NCBI GenBank assembly: GCA_017513125.1
Contig: JAFWDI010000022.1
Coordinates: forward strand, 1-33,714
Reading direction: 5' to 3'
DNA: 33,714 bases
Source: Lachnospiraceae bacterium
GTDB lineage: Bacteria; Bacillota; Clostridia; Lachnospirales; Lachnospiraceae
Made by a program: the position numbers and the translations under genes. Every line of letters begins with the position of its first letter. Position 1 is the first letter of the stretch. Below, piece by piece: positions 17,634 to 24,535 of this stretch. The notes beneath the pieces were generated by a model. That model did no database searches. It was not told where the DNA came from and worked only from the letters and a program-made list of their open reading frames with translations.

Positions 17634-17855
17634 TTACAGCGCTTCCTTCAGGCCGGCGATCGTCTGCATGTCGTTCGCGTTCACGACGAAGTTCGTCGCG
17701 GCTTTCCGTCCGTCGGGCATCGTGATGCGCATCTCGATCACGGAGCCCTCCTCGACGTATTTCTGTGCGCCGTTCAGAAAAGCGATCACGTTCGGGTGAT
17801 CGTTTCTGAAAACGTCGACACGGCCTTTCAGAGCCAGAAGTTTCATGGGGTTCAT
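17634..17855 (-). CDS. Small uncharacterised protein
   Basis: A 73-residue protein, MNPMKLLALKGRVDVF at the start, followed by FRNDHPNVIAFLNGAQKYV and a strand-rich part (SVIEMRITMPDG, TNFVVNANDMQTI). It resembles a family of short proteins I recall only loosely from Lachnospiraceae; I cannot give it a function. There are no Cys, membrane helix or catalytic motif. The ATG at 17855 has GAGGAGG six bases upstream. A longer frame to 17912 would run into a terminator and has no ribosome binding site. It is the first gene of the transcript containing ltrA and the ECF sigma gene. Confidence 0.8.
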   Translation of the reverse strand: MNPMKLLALKGRVDVFRNDHPNVIAFLNGAQKYVEEGSVIEMRITMPDGRKAATNFVVNANDMQTIAGLKEAL

Positions 17856-17875
17856 GGTGCGCCTCCTCAGATAAG

Positions 17876-17912
17876 AAAATGCCGGGTGATCTTCCGACGG
17901 ACCACCCGGCAT
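17876..17912 (-). terminator. Intrinsic terminator of the two-component/anchored-protein operon
   Basis: ATGCCGGGTG (17879-17888) pairs perfectly with CACCCGGCAT (17903-17912) around a 14-base loop. On the minus strand it is followed by TTTTCTTATC. It lies between the anchored-protein gene and the small gene at 17634-17855, and overlaps the start site predicted from the promoter at 17914-17943. Confidence 0.85.
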
Positions 17913-17913
17913 G

Positions 17914-17943
17914 ATTATAAATCATTTTCCGTTTTTCGGGCAA
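17914..17943 (-). promoter_or_regulatory. Promoter of the small-protein/ltrA/ECF operon
   Basis: On the minus strand TTGCCC (17943-17938), an 18-base spacer and a perfect TATAAT (17919-17914). The predicted start, near 17907, falls inside the first arm of the preceding terminator hairpin. Confidence 0.65.
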
Positions 17944-17971
17944 TGCCAAAGACGCCGCGCCGTTCTTCGGA

Positions 17972-18961
17972 TCACTCTTCCGGCTGCATCGCAAACCCCA
18001 GGAACCGCCCGCTTCCCGGTCCGAAAAACAGCACCATCCGTTCCTCGCCCTGATACATTTCCAGGCTCATGATGCTTCCGTCGCTGCTGACGCCGGAACT
18101 GGTCCCGGACTCCAGGAGCCACAGCTGCCGGTAGAACACCTCCTGCTGCCGGTCCGGCATCTGATCCCCCTCCGTCCAGTACGACGAGAATATTTCCAGA
18201 TAATTCAGATAATCATAGAAGCAGTTCCCTGACGCATACCCTGTATCGCTCTCCACGTACCCGTAGCCTTCCGTATAAAGGATATCACGGAACTCCACAA
18301 TACTGCTGTTCAGATACTCGCAGGCGGCTGTGTTATCCTCAAATGACGCGGCACGGTCCGCGTCCGATACGCAGGAGTAATACAGGACTGCGTCCTCCGT
18401 ATATGCCAGGTTCAGCACATACTTTTCTCCGTTTCGCGTCCGGAACGAGACGTCGTGCAGCACATAGATATCCCCGTCAAACAGCGAGCCCGGATCCTCC
18501 ATCCGCTCCGCATCCGCGTCCATCTGCATTTCCGCATACCCGTCCGCCTGCATTTCCCCGTCCGCCGGTTCGGCGGCCCGCGTTTCCGCGTCCCTGTCAG
18601 CGGCCGGATCTTCCTGCCGGTTCCCCGGGATCACCTCCAGCTTCTCGCCGATCGCCGCATCCCAGGAGTCAACGCCGGCAAACAGATCCATCAGCTGCCA
18701 GGCGATCCAGACCGCCCTCTCGCGCTCCTCTATGTCCGTCACGGGCCCGGCCGCGCCCTCCTCATAGAGGTTCCAGGGCCAGAGGACGTCTCTTACCCGG
18801 TAATCCAGATAAAACGCGGCACTGTCATCCTCCTCTTCGATCTCCGTGACTTCATCGCGGTAATCGGGGAGGAAGAAGTGCGACAGTTCGATTCCGCCGC
18901 AGCAGGCGGCAATGATCAGGACCGCCAGCACATACGGCAGCCACTTACTCATCCTTCTCAT
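17972..18961 (-). CDS. Membrane-anchored extracytoplasmic protein of a two-component operon
   Basis: A 329-residue protein with a single N-terminal hydrophobic helix (about 7-24, containing IIAACC) that could be an anchor or an uncleaved signal. The rest is acidic and extracytoplasmic. An Ala/Glu/Asp/Met-rich linker with repeated QADGYAEMQ-like steps lies at about 115-150. A folded domain follows, with many Tyr (YVLNLAYTEDAVLYYSC, YGYVESDTGYASGNCFYDYL). I do not recognise the family. It starts inside the end of the histidine kinase gene (17-base overlap), so it is made with the kinase. An accessory sensor or regulator of that kinase is the simplest inference. The terminator at 17876-17912 closes the operon. 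Confidence 0.8.
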   Translation of the reverse strand: MRRMSKWLPYVLAVLIIAACCGGIELSHFFLPDYRDEVTEIEEEDDSAAFYLDYRVRDVLWPWNLYEEGAAGPVTDIEERERAVWIAWQLMDLFAGVDSWDAAIGEKLEVIPGNRQEDPAADRDAETRAAEPADGEMQADGYAEMQMDADAERMEDPGSLFDGDIYVLHDVSFRTRNGEKYVLNLAYTEDAVLYYSCVSDADRAASFEDNTAACEYLNSSIVEFRDILYTEGYGYVESDTGYASGNCFYDYLNYLEIFSSYWTEGDQMPDRQQEVFYRQLWLLESGTSSGVSSDGSIMSLEMYQGEERMVLFFGPGSGRFLGFAMQPEE

Positions 18962-20426
18962 CTCCGCCTCCTGTTTCCGTGTCTTTCACATCCGCACCGG
19001 AAAGCGGAAAGTTCACTGTCACGCGGGTCCCCTTCCCCGGCGTGCTCGCGATCCGCAGCCGCGCCCCGTGCTGTCTGGCGATCTCCAGGCACAGCGCCAG
19101 CCCCAGGCCCGCGCCTCCGGCTTTCCGCGACCGGCTCTTGTCGACCATGTAGAACGGCTCCGTGATCCGGCGAAGCTCTTCCTTCTCCATGCCGATCCCG
19201 CGGTCCGTCACTGTGAGGAGCAGCCGCTCTTCTTTCCGCAAGCAGGCGATCTCCACGGTGTCTCCCTCGGAGCTGGCCTTGAAGGCATTGTCCGTAAGAT
19301 TAAAGATCAGGGAGGACAGCAGCTCCCGGTCCGCCCGGACCGTCAGCCGCTCCCTGCGGACTTCCTCCTGCACGCGCACCTGCAGATGCATGTTCCTCTG
19401 GGCGGCCACCGGCGCGAGCGCCGCCTCGGTCTCATCCAGAAACTGCGCGGCTTCGATGTCACGCAGTTCCAGCTCCGCGTGTCCCGCGACGGTCAGCTCC
19501 AGCAGCTTCCCGGACAGGTTCTTCAGGCGCTTCGCCTCCTCGGCGATGATATCCGCGTACTCGACGCGCTCCTCCTCGCTCAGGTCCTTTTTGATCCGCA
19601 TGACGTCCGCCAGACAGACGATCGAAGTGAGCGGCGTTTTCATCTCGTGCGCGAAATTATCCACGAATGTCTTCCGGCGGTCCGCGATCTCGGTCAGGTT
19701 TTCGACGTTTTCCTCGATGGCCCCGGCCATGATGTTCACGTTCCGGGCCAGTGTCGCGAACTCCGCGCTCCCTTCCGGAGCGACGCGCGCGTCATAACTT
19801 CCGTCCGCGATCGACGCGATGGATGCGTTGATCCGGTCCAGCGGCCGCAGCAGCAGGCGCACCGCGGTCAGGAGGAGCGCCGCGGATATGACGCCGAAAA
19901 GCGCGCTCATGATCCGGATGAAATTCCGGATCTGCGCGTAAGAACTGTAGATGCTGCTGATGTCGTGCGAAGTGTACAGCGAAAAGGAATAGCCTTCGAG
20001 ATCAAGCGGAGAGCCGATGATGATCCGCTCCGGGTCGCCTGTTATGACGGAACAGGTCTCCCCGCCGCCGACCGCCTCGATCAGGTCCGGGACTTCCGCA
20101 GGGGCGTCCGTCTGTGACGCGTCGATCCGGGTGCCGCCGTTGTAAACAGCCAGCCCCATCCCGGAACCCGCATAGGAGTCGATCACTTCCGAGACATAAG
20201 CCAGCACATCCTCCTCGGCCAGAACCAGCTTATCCGAGCGGACCCGTTCGAAAGAGATCTTATTGACGATGCCTCCGGAGACGTATTCATGGCGGTGAAA
20301 CGCGGCCGTCCGGGTCTGTTCGATGCCGGACGTAAACGATCCCCTGGCAACGACCATCGCCGTGACGCTGACCGCCAGCATCACGAACGCGAGGGATATC
20401 AGGAAGATCTTCTGCCAGAGTTTCAT
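18945..20426 (-). CDS. Sensor histidine kinase
   Basis: A 493-residue membrane sensor kinase. Transmembrane helices lie at about 7-28 and 168-192, bracketing an extracytoplasmic domain of about 140 residues. A HAMP segment follows (about 192-245). The dimerisation/phosphoacceptor box is NFAHEMKTPLTSI with His260. The ATPase domain has the N box FNLTDNAFKA (Asn380 region), DRGIGM, EPFYMVDKSRS and GGAGLGLAL. The C-terminus is acidic. It lies 21 bases after the response regulator gene, within a 17-base tandem duplication. With the FemAB transferase at the head of the operon, an envelope-stress signal is likely, but the ligand is unknown. Confidence 0.95.
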   Translation of the reverse strand: MKLWQKIFLISLAFVMLAVSVTAMVVARGSFTSGIEQTRTAAFHRHEYVSGGIVNKISFERVRSDKLVLAEEDVLAYVSEVIDSYAGSGMGLAVYNGGTRIDASQTDAPAEVPDLIEAVGGGETCSVITGDPERIIIGSPLDLEGYSFSLYTSHDISSIYSSYAQIRNFIRIMSALFGVISAALLLTAVRLLLRPLDRINASIASIADGSYDARVAPEGSAEFATLARNVNIMAGAIEENVENLTEIADRRKTFVDNFAHEMKTPLTSIVCLADVMRIKKDLSEEERVEYADIIAEEAKRLKNLSGKLLELTVAGHAELELRDIEAAQFLDETEAALAPVAAQRNMHLQVRVQEEVRRERLTVRADRELLSSLIFNLTDNAFKASSEGDTVEIACLRKEERLLLTVTDRGIGMEKEELRRITEPFYMVDKSRSRKAGGAGLGLALCLEIARQHGARLRIASTPGKGTRVTVNFPLSGADVKDTETGGGDEKDE

Positions 20427-20428
20427 AC

Positions 20429-20460
20429 GATCAGGCCTTTCCGCCGATCAGGCCTTTCCG
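20429..20460. repeat. 17-base tandem duplication at the regulator/kinase junction
   Basis: GATCAGGCCTTTCCG occurs at 20429-20443 and again at 20446-20460. On the coding strand each copy contains GGAAAGGCCTGA. One copy forms the end and stop codon of the response regulator, the other supplies the ribosome binding site of the kinase. Confidence 0.85.
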
Positions 20461-21113
20461 GCCCGCTCCAGGCGGTAGCCGAGCTTCGGAATGGTCACGA
20501 GATGCTGCTTCAGATCCAGCTTTTTGCGGATCTGCTGGATATGGATGTCAACGGTCCGGGTCTCGCCGTAATACTCATAGCCCCACACGGCCGCGAGCAG
20601 GCGTTCGCGCGAGATCGCGACGTCGATATTCTGCAGGAACAAAAGGAGCACGTCAAACTCCTTCGGGGTGAGGTCGACGCGGACGCCCGCCTTCGTCACG
20701 GCATGTTTCTTCGTGTCGACATGGATATCGAGGTAATCGAACGCGCTCTCGCCCTTGTCGCAGCGGCGCAGCACCACCTCGATGCGCGCCAGGAGCTCCA
20801 TGGCCTCGAACGGCTTCACGATATAGTCCTCGGCGCCCATGCGGAGGCCCTTGACCTTGTCCATGATGTCGCCCTTCGCGGTCAGGAAAATGATGGGCGT
20901 GCCGCAGCCCGCGGTGCGCTCCGCGATCTCAAAGCCGTCCGCGCCCGGAAGCATCACATCCAGCAGACACAGATCGAAGCGGCCGCTCTCCAAAAGCGCA
21001 GCCGCCTCATTTCCCTCTCCGCAGATCTCGCATCCGTAGCCCACGAGCGAGAGCGTGACTTCGATGGTCCTCGCGATATTCGGGTCATCTTCCACTATCA
21101 GTATCCTGATCAT
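20448..21113 (-). CDS. OmpR-family response regulator
   Basis: A 221-residue winged-helix response regulator. The receiver domain has the acidic pair in VEDDPN (9-10), phosphoacceptor Asp52 in CLLDVMLP, Thr78 in FLTAK and Lys100 in YIVKPFEAMEL. The DNA-binding domain has LTPKEFDVLLLFLQN and the recognition-helix/wing part TRTVDIHIQQIRKKL. The ATG at 21113 overlaps the stop of the FemAB gene by ATGA, so the two are coupled; longer frames upstream lack a ribosome binding site. It pairs with the kinase that follows. The TTAACA/TTACAT repeat upstream of the operon (22302-22319) is a possible binding site. Confidence 0.95.
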   Translation of the reverse strand: MIRILIVEDDPNIARTIEVTLSLVGYGCEICGEGNEAAALLESGRFDLCLLDVMLPGADGFEIAERTAGCGTPIIFLTAKGDIMDKVKGLRMGAEDYIVKPFEAMELLARIEVVLRRCDKGESAFDYLDIHVDTKKHAVTKAGVRVDLTPKEFDVLLLFLQNIDVAISRERLLAAVWGYEYYGETRTVDIHIQQIRKKLDLKQHLVTIPKLGYRLERAGKA

Positions 21114-22240
21114 GCCGGTATCCTTCCCTCCGCGCGCACAGGTGATGTTTTCGGGGACAATGCCGACCGGGCCGGCGCGGCAGCGGAAGCCGCCGCAGGC
21201 AGCGCGTCGCGGTTGTCTCTCAGCGCTCCGCCCAGGTGCGTCATGCGTTTTTTCAGGCCCCAGGCCACATTGAAGATAGTACTCAAAACCGGCCTCAGGC
21301 ACAAGTCGAATTCACCCGCGTAGGTCTTCACGGCGCCGCGGAAACCGGATTTGAAGCGGTAGACGCCGTAGTTTCTGTGCCGGGCATCGTACCAGTAAGG
21401 CACGCCCTGAAAATCGTAGACCGAGAGCCCCTTCGAGCAGGCGTCGCGGATCATGGTCCACTGCATCAGATAGTTCGGCATGCAGTTGCGGTGATCGTTC
21501 GAGGAACAGCCGTATACGTAGCTGAGCCGGTCCGCGTATTCGATGCACAGCGCCCCGGAGAGCGTCTCACCGTCCAGGTCGCAGAGGCAGAGGCGGGCCT
21601 TCCCGCCGAAGCTCTCAAGCAGTTTCGCGTAATAGGACTTCGCCCGCATGTGGAAGCCGTCCCGCTCCGCGGTCTGGCGCATCAGTTCCATGAAGTCGTC
21701 GAGCCGCTCCGCGCCGTAAAAGCCGCAGGTCACGCCGCGGCGCTCGGCCAGGCGGATGTTGTAGCGGCACTTGCGGTGAAAGTCCGAGAAGACCTCGTCC
21801 GCGCTCTTTCCGGCGATATTCAGAACGTAGTTTTCGCGGCACTGGATGTTGTCGTAGCCGACCTTTTCGGGCGCCCAGACGAACCCGAGCGAAGACAGGT
21901 TCTCGATGGCCTCCTCATCGCTCTCGTCGATCAGCGGATCGATCTTCAGCGCGAAGGCGCGGTATCCGCGGGCAATGTCTGCCGCCTTCCCCACGAGCTC
22001 TTCGAGCACGCCGCGGTCGTGCATGTCGCAGACCGGGCCGCGCGGGGCATAGCAGAAGGCAGTGCCGAGCGGTTTCAGCTCCTTCACCAGAATCAGCATG
22101 CTGCCGGCGACCGCGCCTCCGCGCTCCGCGGTGACGTATTCGTGCTTCCAGCCGGCTTTCACATCCGCCCATTCCGGGGACTGCATGAAGTTCGCGCAGG
22201 CCGCGCCCGCATAGATCTCCTTCCCGATGACTGTGTTCAT
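21110..22240 (-). CDS. FemAB/FemX-family aminoacyltransferase
   Basis: A 376-residue protein of the FemABX group (two GNAT-like domains), which adds amino acids from aminoacyl-tRNA to the lysine or ornithine of lipid II to build interpeptide bridges. Visible family landmarks are FMQSPEWADVKAGWKHEYV at the N-terminus, the central FSDFHRKCRYNIRLAERRGV, and YDFQGVPYWYDARHRNYGVYRF near the C-terminus. After about residue 335 there is an Ala-rich tail without clear fold. GAGAGGAGG precedes the ATG, but this site lies in a hairpin (22248-22277). It leads an operon with a two-component system, pointing to wall-stress control. The amino acid added is not known. Confidence 0.9.
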   Translation of the reverse strand: MNTVIGKEIYAGAACANFMQSPEWADVKAGWKHEYVTAERGGAVAGSMLILVKELKPLGTAFCYAPRGPVCDMHDRGVLEELVGKAADIARGYRAFALKIDPLIDESDEEAIENLSSLGFVWAPEKVGYDNIQCRENYVLNIAGKSADEVFSDFHRKCRYNIRLAERRGVTCGFYGAERLDDFMELMRQTAERDGFHMRAKSYYAKLLESFGGKARLCLCDLDGETLSGALCIEYADRLSYVYGCSSNDHRNCMPNYLMQWTMIRDACSKGLSVYDFQGVPYWYDARHRNYGVYRFKSGFRGAVKTYAGEFDLCLRPVLSTIFNVAWGLKKRMTHLGGALRDNRDALPAAASAAAPARSALSPKTSPVRAEGRIPA

Positions 22241-22247
22241 GGCCCAT

Positions 22248-22277
22248 CCTCCTCTCTGTGATACAGCTTAGAGGAGG
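22248..22277 (-). promoter_or_regulatory. Hairpin enclosing the femAB-like gene ribosome binding site
   Basis: CCTCCTCT (22248-22255) pairs perfectly with AGAGGAGG (22270-22277) around a 14-base loop. In the mRNA the Shine-Dalgarno GAGGAGG forms the 3' arm, so it could be masked. Confidence 0.55.
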
Positions 22278-22301
22278 GGGATGCAGAGAGTATTCATTGA
22301 G

Positions 22302-22319
22302 ATGTAAGAAAAGTGTTAA
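22302..22319 (-). promoter_or_regulatory. Candidate response-regulator box
   Basis: The minus strand holds TTAACA (22319-22314) and TTACAT (22307-22302), a direct repeat with 12-base period of the kind bound by OmpR/PhoP-type regulators. No clear -10 element is placed next to it. Confidence 0.35.
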
Positions 22320-22327
22320 GAAATCTT

Positions 22328-22555
22328 CCTGCGGCTGCGCACGGCGGAAGCATTGAAGTGCGACCGTGAAGGACAGATCGAACACATAGAAAAGCGAGGG
22401 GGAAATGTTTGTATCCGCACAAACATTTCAGCTCGACTGAGGCGGGAAACCATCGGGTTTCCCGTCAAATTCGAGCGGTACCCTCGCTTTTCTCAGTGTG
22501 TGAGATCTTCGTCCTTCAGGGAGCGCCGAACAGCTTCCGCCGTGCGCACCGCAGG
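22328..22555. repeat. Large imperfect palindrome with branched fold (structured RNA or MITE-like element)
   Basis: Outer arms 22328-22351 and 22533-22555 pair over 23 bases with one bulge. Further in, TGAAGGAC (22367-22374), AGATC (22375-22379), ACACA (22382-22386) and a 13-base arm (22388-22400) pair with 22511-22518, 22504-22508, 22497-22501 and 22481-22493. The centre holds a 10-base hairpin (22402-22411 with 22420-22429), and a 6-base helix (22431-22436 with 22471-22476) closing another 9-base hairpin (22443-22451 with 22456-22464). It begins three bases after the stop of the dehydrogenase gene. I do not recognise a known RNA family, and no second copy was seen in the window. Confidence 0.75.
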
Positions 22556-22557
22556 GA

Positions 22558-23667
22558 TCACTCAAACGGGAACTTATAATCCAGCCCCAGCTTATCCCGC
22601 ACCGCGATCATCTCCTTCTGGACCGCCTCGCCCACGGGAACTCCCTTATCCTTCCGCTCGAGCCACTTCTCGTACTCCTTCTCGCCCGCGGTGTAGATGC
22701 GCTCCTGTCCGGGCGCCTTCTGCGACGCCCGCAGCGCGCGGCAGATGTCGCCGGCGATCTTCCGGAACTCCGCCTCGCCCATGAACGCCTCCGGGTTCAC
22801 GACGAAGAAGAAATGTCCGAGGCTGTACATGCGCGGCTTCCCGTTCTCGTCGACACCGGTCAGCGCCTTCATGAACTTTCCGCCCGACAGCGCCGCCGAG
22901 AGGATCTCGACGACCGCAGCGTAGCCGTAGCCTTTATAGCCGGCGAGCTCGTCCCCGACTCCGCCCAGAGGCGCGAGCGCCGCGGTACCGTCCACGAGCG
23001 CCTTCAGGATCTCGTCGCTGTCCGTCATGGTCGAACCGTCATGCGAGACGACCATCCCGGCGGGCGTGGGCTTTCCCTCGCGCGCGTAATACTCGATCTT
23101 CCCGCGCTGCACGATCGAAGTCGCGCAGTCGATGCAGAAGTCGAACTCCTCATCCGTCGGCAGCGAGAACGTCAGCGGGTTCGTGCCCATCATGTTCTCG
23201 ACGCCGAACGTCGGCGCGATCGACGGACGCGCGTTCGTGCCGGTAATGCCGATCATGCCTTCCTTCGCAGCCATCGACGTCCAGTATCCCGCGATGCCGT
23301 AATGCGTCGAGTTCCGGATAGCGCCGCCGGCCATGCCGTAGGCGCGCGCCTTCTCGATCAGCCGCGTCATCATCGCATGGCTCGCCACCATGCCCATGCC
23401 GTCGTGTGCGTCCATGACGATGGTGGTCGGCGTCTCCTTCAGGATCTCCCAGTTCGTGACGGGCAGCAGCGTGCCCTTCTCGATGCGGTCCAGATAGATC
23501 GGCTTAAAACGGTTGCAGCCGTGGCTCTCGATGCCGCGGCGGTCCGACTCCATCAGCACGTCTGCGCAGATCGCGGCGTCCTCCTCGGGCACGCCGTAAC
23601 CCTTAAACGCGTCGATCATAAAGTTTTTGATCAGGTCCCACGGGACGTAAGGTCTGGTCTCAGCCAT
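22558..23667 (-). CDS. Ldh-family (malate/L-lactate/ureidoglycolate type) dehydrogenase
   Basis: A 369-residue NAD(P)-dependent oxidoreductase of the MDH/LDH type 2 superfamily (Ldh_2; YlbC/AllD/ComC relatives), which is unrelated to the Rossmann-type enzymes. Family landmarks are ESDRRGIESHGCNRF (the conserved catalytic-site His), GMVASHAMM, AIRNSTHYGIAGYW, GTNPLTFSLPTDEEFDFCIDCATS and GYKGYGYAAVVEILSAALSGG. GGAGGAA lies upstream of the ATG. Members oxidise 2-hydroxyacids such as malate, L-lactate, sulfolactate or ureidoglycolate; the substrate cannot be read here. A 2-hydroxyacid would also fit the dehydratase genes elsewhere in the window, but they are not linked. It has its own promoter region at 23744-23777. 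Confidence 0.93.
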   Translation of the reverse strand: MAETRPYVPWDLIKNFMIDAFKGYGVPEEDAAICADVLMESDRRGIESHGCNRFKPIYLDRIEKGTLLPVTNWEILKETPTTIVMDAHDGMGMVASHAMMTRLIEKARAYGMAGGAIRNSTHYGIAGYWTSMAAKEGMIGITGTNARPSIAPTFGVENMMGTNPLTFSLPTDEEFDFCIDCATSIVQRGKIEYYAREGKPTPAGMVVSHDGSTMTDSDEILKALVDGTAALAPLGGVGDELAGYKGYGYAAVVEILSAALSGGKFMKALTGVDENGKPRMYSLGHFFFVVNPEAFMGEAEFRKIAGDICRALRASQKAPGQERIYTAGEKEYEKWLERKDKGVPVGEAVQKEMIAVRDKLGLDYKFPFE

Positions 23668-23743
23668 ATCGGTCTTCCTCCTGTAAATGTTCGGTCCATG
23701 ATACAGGCCGCAATTGCCGGCCGGATCTCAAAATCATTGATTT

Positions 23744-23777
23744 CATTATATCCGAAACAGCGAATCATGATATAATG
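23744..23777. promoter_or_regulatory. Divergent promoter pair on a 9-base dyad
   Basis: CATTATATC (23744-23752) and GATATAATG (23769-23777) are perfect inverted repeats 16 bases apart. Each contains a TATAAT -10 box, one facing each way: 23750-23745 toward the dehydrogenase and 23771-23776 toward the small plus gene. The plus one is an extended -10 (TG at 23768-23769). The -35 elements are weak. Confidence 0.6.
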
Positions 23778-23887
23778 TTTTTAAGTTTTTACGGCAATGT
23801 TCCCGCGCCCGCCCGGACATTCGCCGGCGGAAAAAGGCTGGCAGCCGCAGGCAAGCGGATCATCATTGCAAAAGAAAGGAGCTACAC

Positions 23888-24187
23888 ATGGATATCGGTG
23901 CGATCATTGCGAAAGTCGTCGAGCTCATTCAGAGCGGAAAACTGAACGAAGGCCTTATTCAGAAGCAGGACGCCGACGGCATTCTGGGCATCCTGAAAGA
24001 AAACGGCGTGAAGGCTGAGAAGTCCGACGTTGTCGGCGTCTTCGATTTCGCGAAGAAGAACGGCCTGGATCCCTCGAAGTTCAGCCTGGCGGATCTGGAT
24101 CTTTCGAAGCTGGATCTCTCCGGCATCGACCTGAGCCAGCTGAACCTGCCCGGAGCGCTGGGCGCGCTCGGAAAGCTCGGGAAGTAA
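23888..24187 (+). CDS. Small protein with LDLS-like repeats, unrecognised
   Basis: A 99-residue protein with AAAGGAG six bases before the ATG, a promoter at 23771-23776 and a clear terminator right after it, so it is a free-standing small gene. The N-terminal 60 residues look helical and charged. They contain a possible short duplication: GLIQKQDADGILGIL and VFDFAKKNGLDPSKF. The C-terminus carries short Asp/Leu steps, SLADLDLSKLDLSGIDLS, then a Gly/Leu-rich end. The steps recall pentapeptide repeats, but there are too few for a stable helix. No membrane helix or signal peptide is visible. I do not recognise the family. Confidence 0.8.
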   Translation: MDIGAIIAKVVELIQSGKLNEGLIQKQDADGILGILKENGVKAEKSDVVGVFDFAKKNGLDPSKFSLADLDLSKLDLSGIDLSQLNLPGALGALGKLGK

Positions 24188-24223
24188 ATTTCCGGCATCA
24201 CGGTATCGGCATCGTCAGTCAGA

Positions 24224-24257
24224 GCGGATGACATTCGGCAGAATATCATCCGCTTTT
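24224..24257 (+). terminator. Intrinsic terminator of the small plus-strand gene
   Basis: GCGGATGA (24224-24231) pairs perfectly with TCATCCGC (24246-24253), followed directly by TTTTATATTT. Confidence 0.9.
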
Positions 24258-24309
24258 ATATTTGCTCCGAATGTGAGCGGCTCCGCACCGACAGTGACCA
24301 AATCCGTCT

Positions 24310-24337
24310 TGATTTCCGCGGAGATCGGAATAAAATA
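24310..24337 (+). promoter_or_regulatory. Promoter of the methyltransferase operon
   Basis: TTGATT (24310-24315), a 16-base spacer and TAAAAT (24332-24337). This would give a leader of about 190 bases before the GTG at 24536. The stretch 24258-24535 shows no credible gene; an open frame from 24340 lacks a ribosome binding site and overlaps the methyltransferase. Confidence 0.6.
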
Positions 24338-24347
24338 GAATGAGTCG

Positions 24348-24499
24348 GTTAGATATTGCTAACCCGTTCTCTCCTATTCTGAAACCTGATCTCTTCCCGG
24401 AAGACCGGATCCCGGGCCGCGAATGCTTCCTGCGTGCGGGAGATCGGAAGCAGGACGGTAAGGCATACTTTTTTGATCCATGGTTAGCTGCAACTAATA
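24348..24499. repeat. Two matching dyads in the methyltransferase leader
   Basis: GGTTAG-6-CTAACC (24348-24365) and GGTTAG-6-CTAATA (24482-24499) share half-sites and spacing, 134 bases apart. Such pairs can be operators for a dimeric repressor; none is encoded in the window. Confidence 0.4.
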
Positions 24500-24535
24500 G
24501 ATCGTATGACGAGATCGGGATCGGAGGTCATTTCT

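Noticed and set aside
22400..22500. T-box riboswitch upstream of the femAB-like gene
   Set aside because: The minus strand has GAGGGTACCGC, similar to part of the T-box, but the full AGGGTGGTACCGCG is absent. It stands in the 5' half of the palindrome and no terminator with T run follows.
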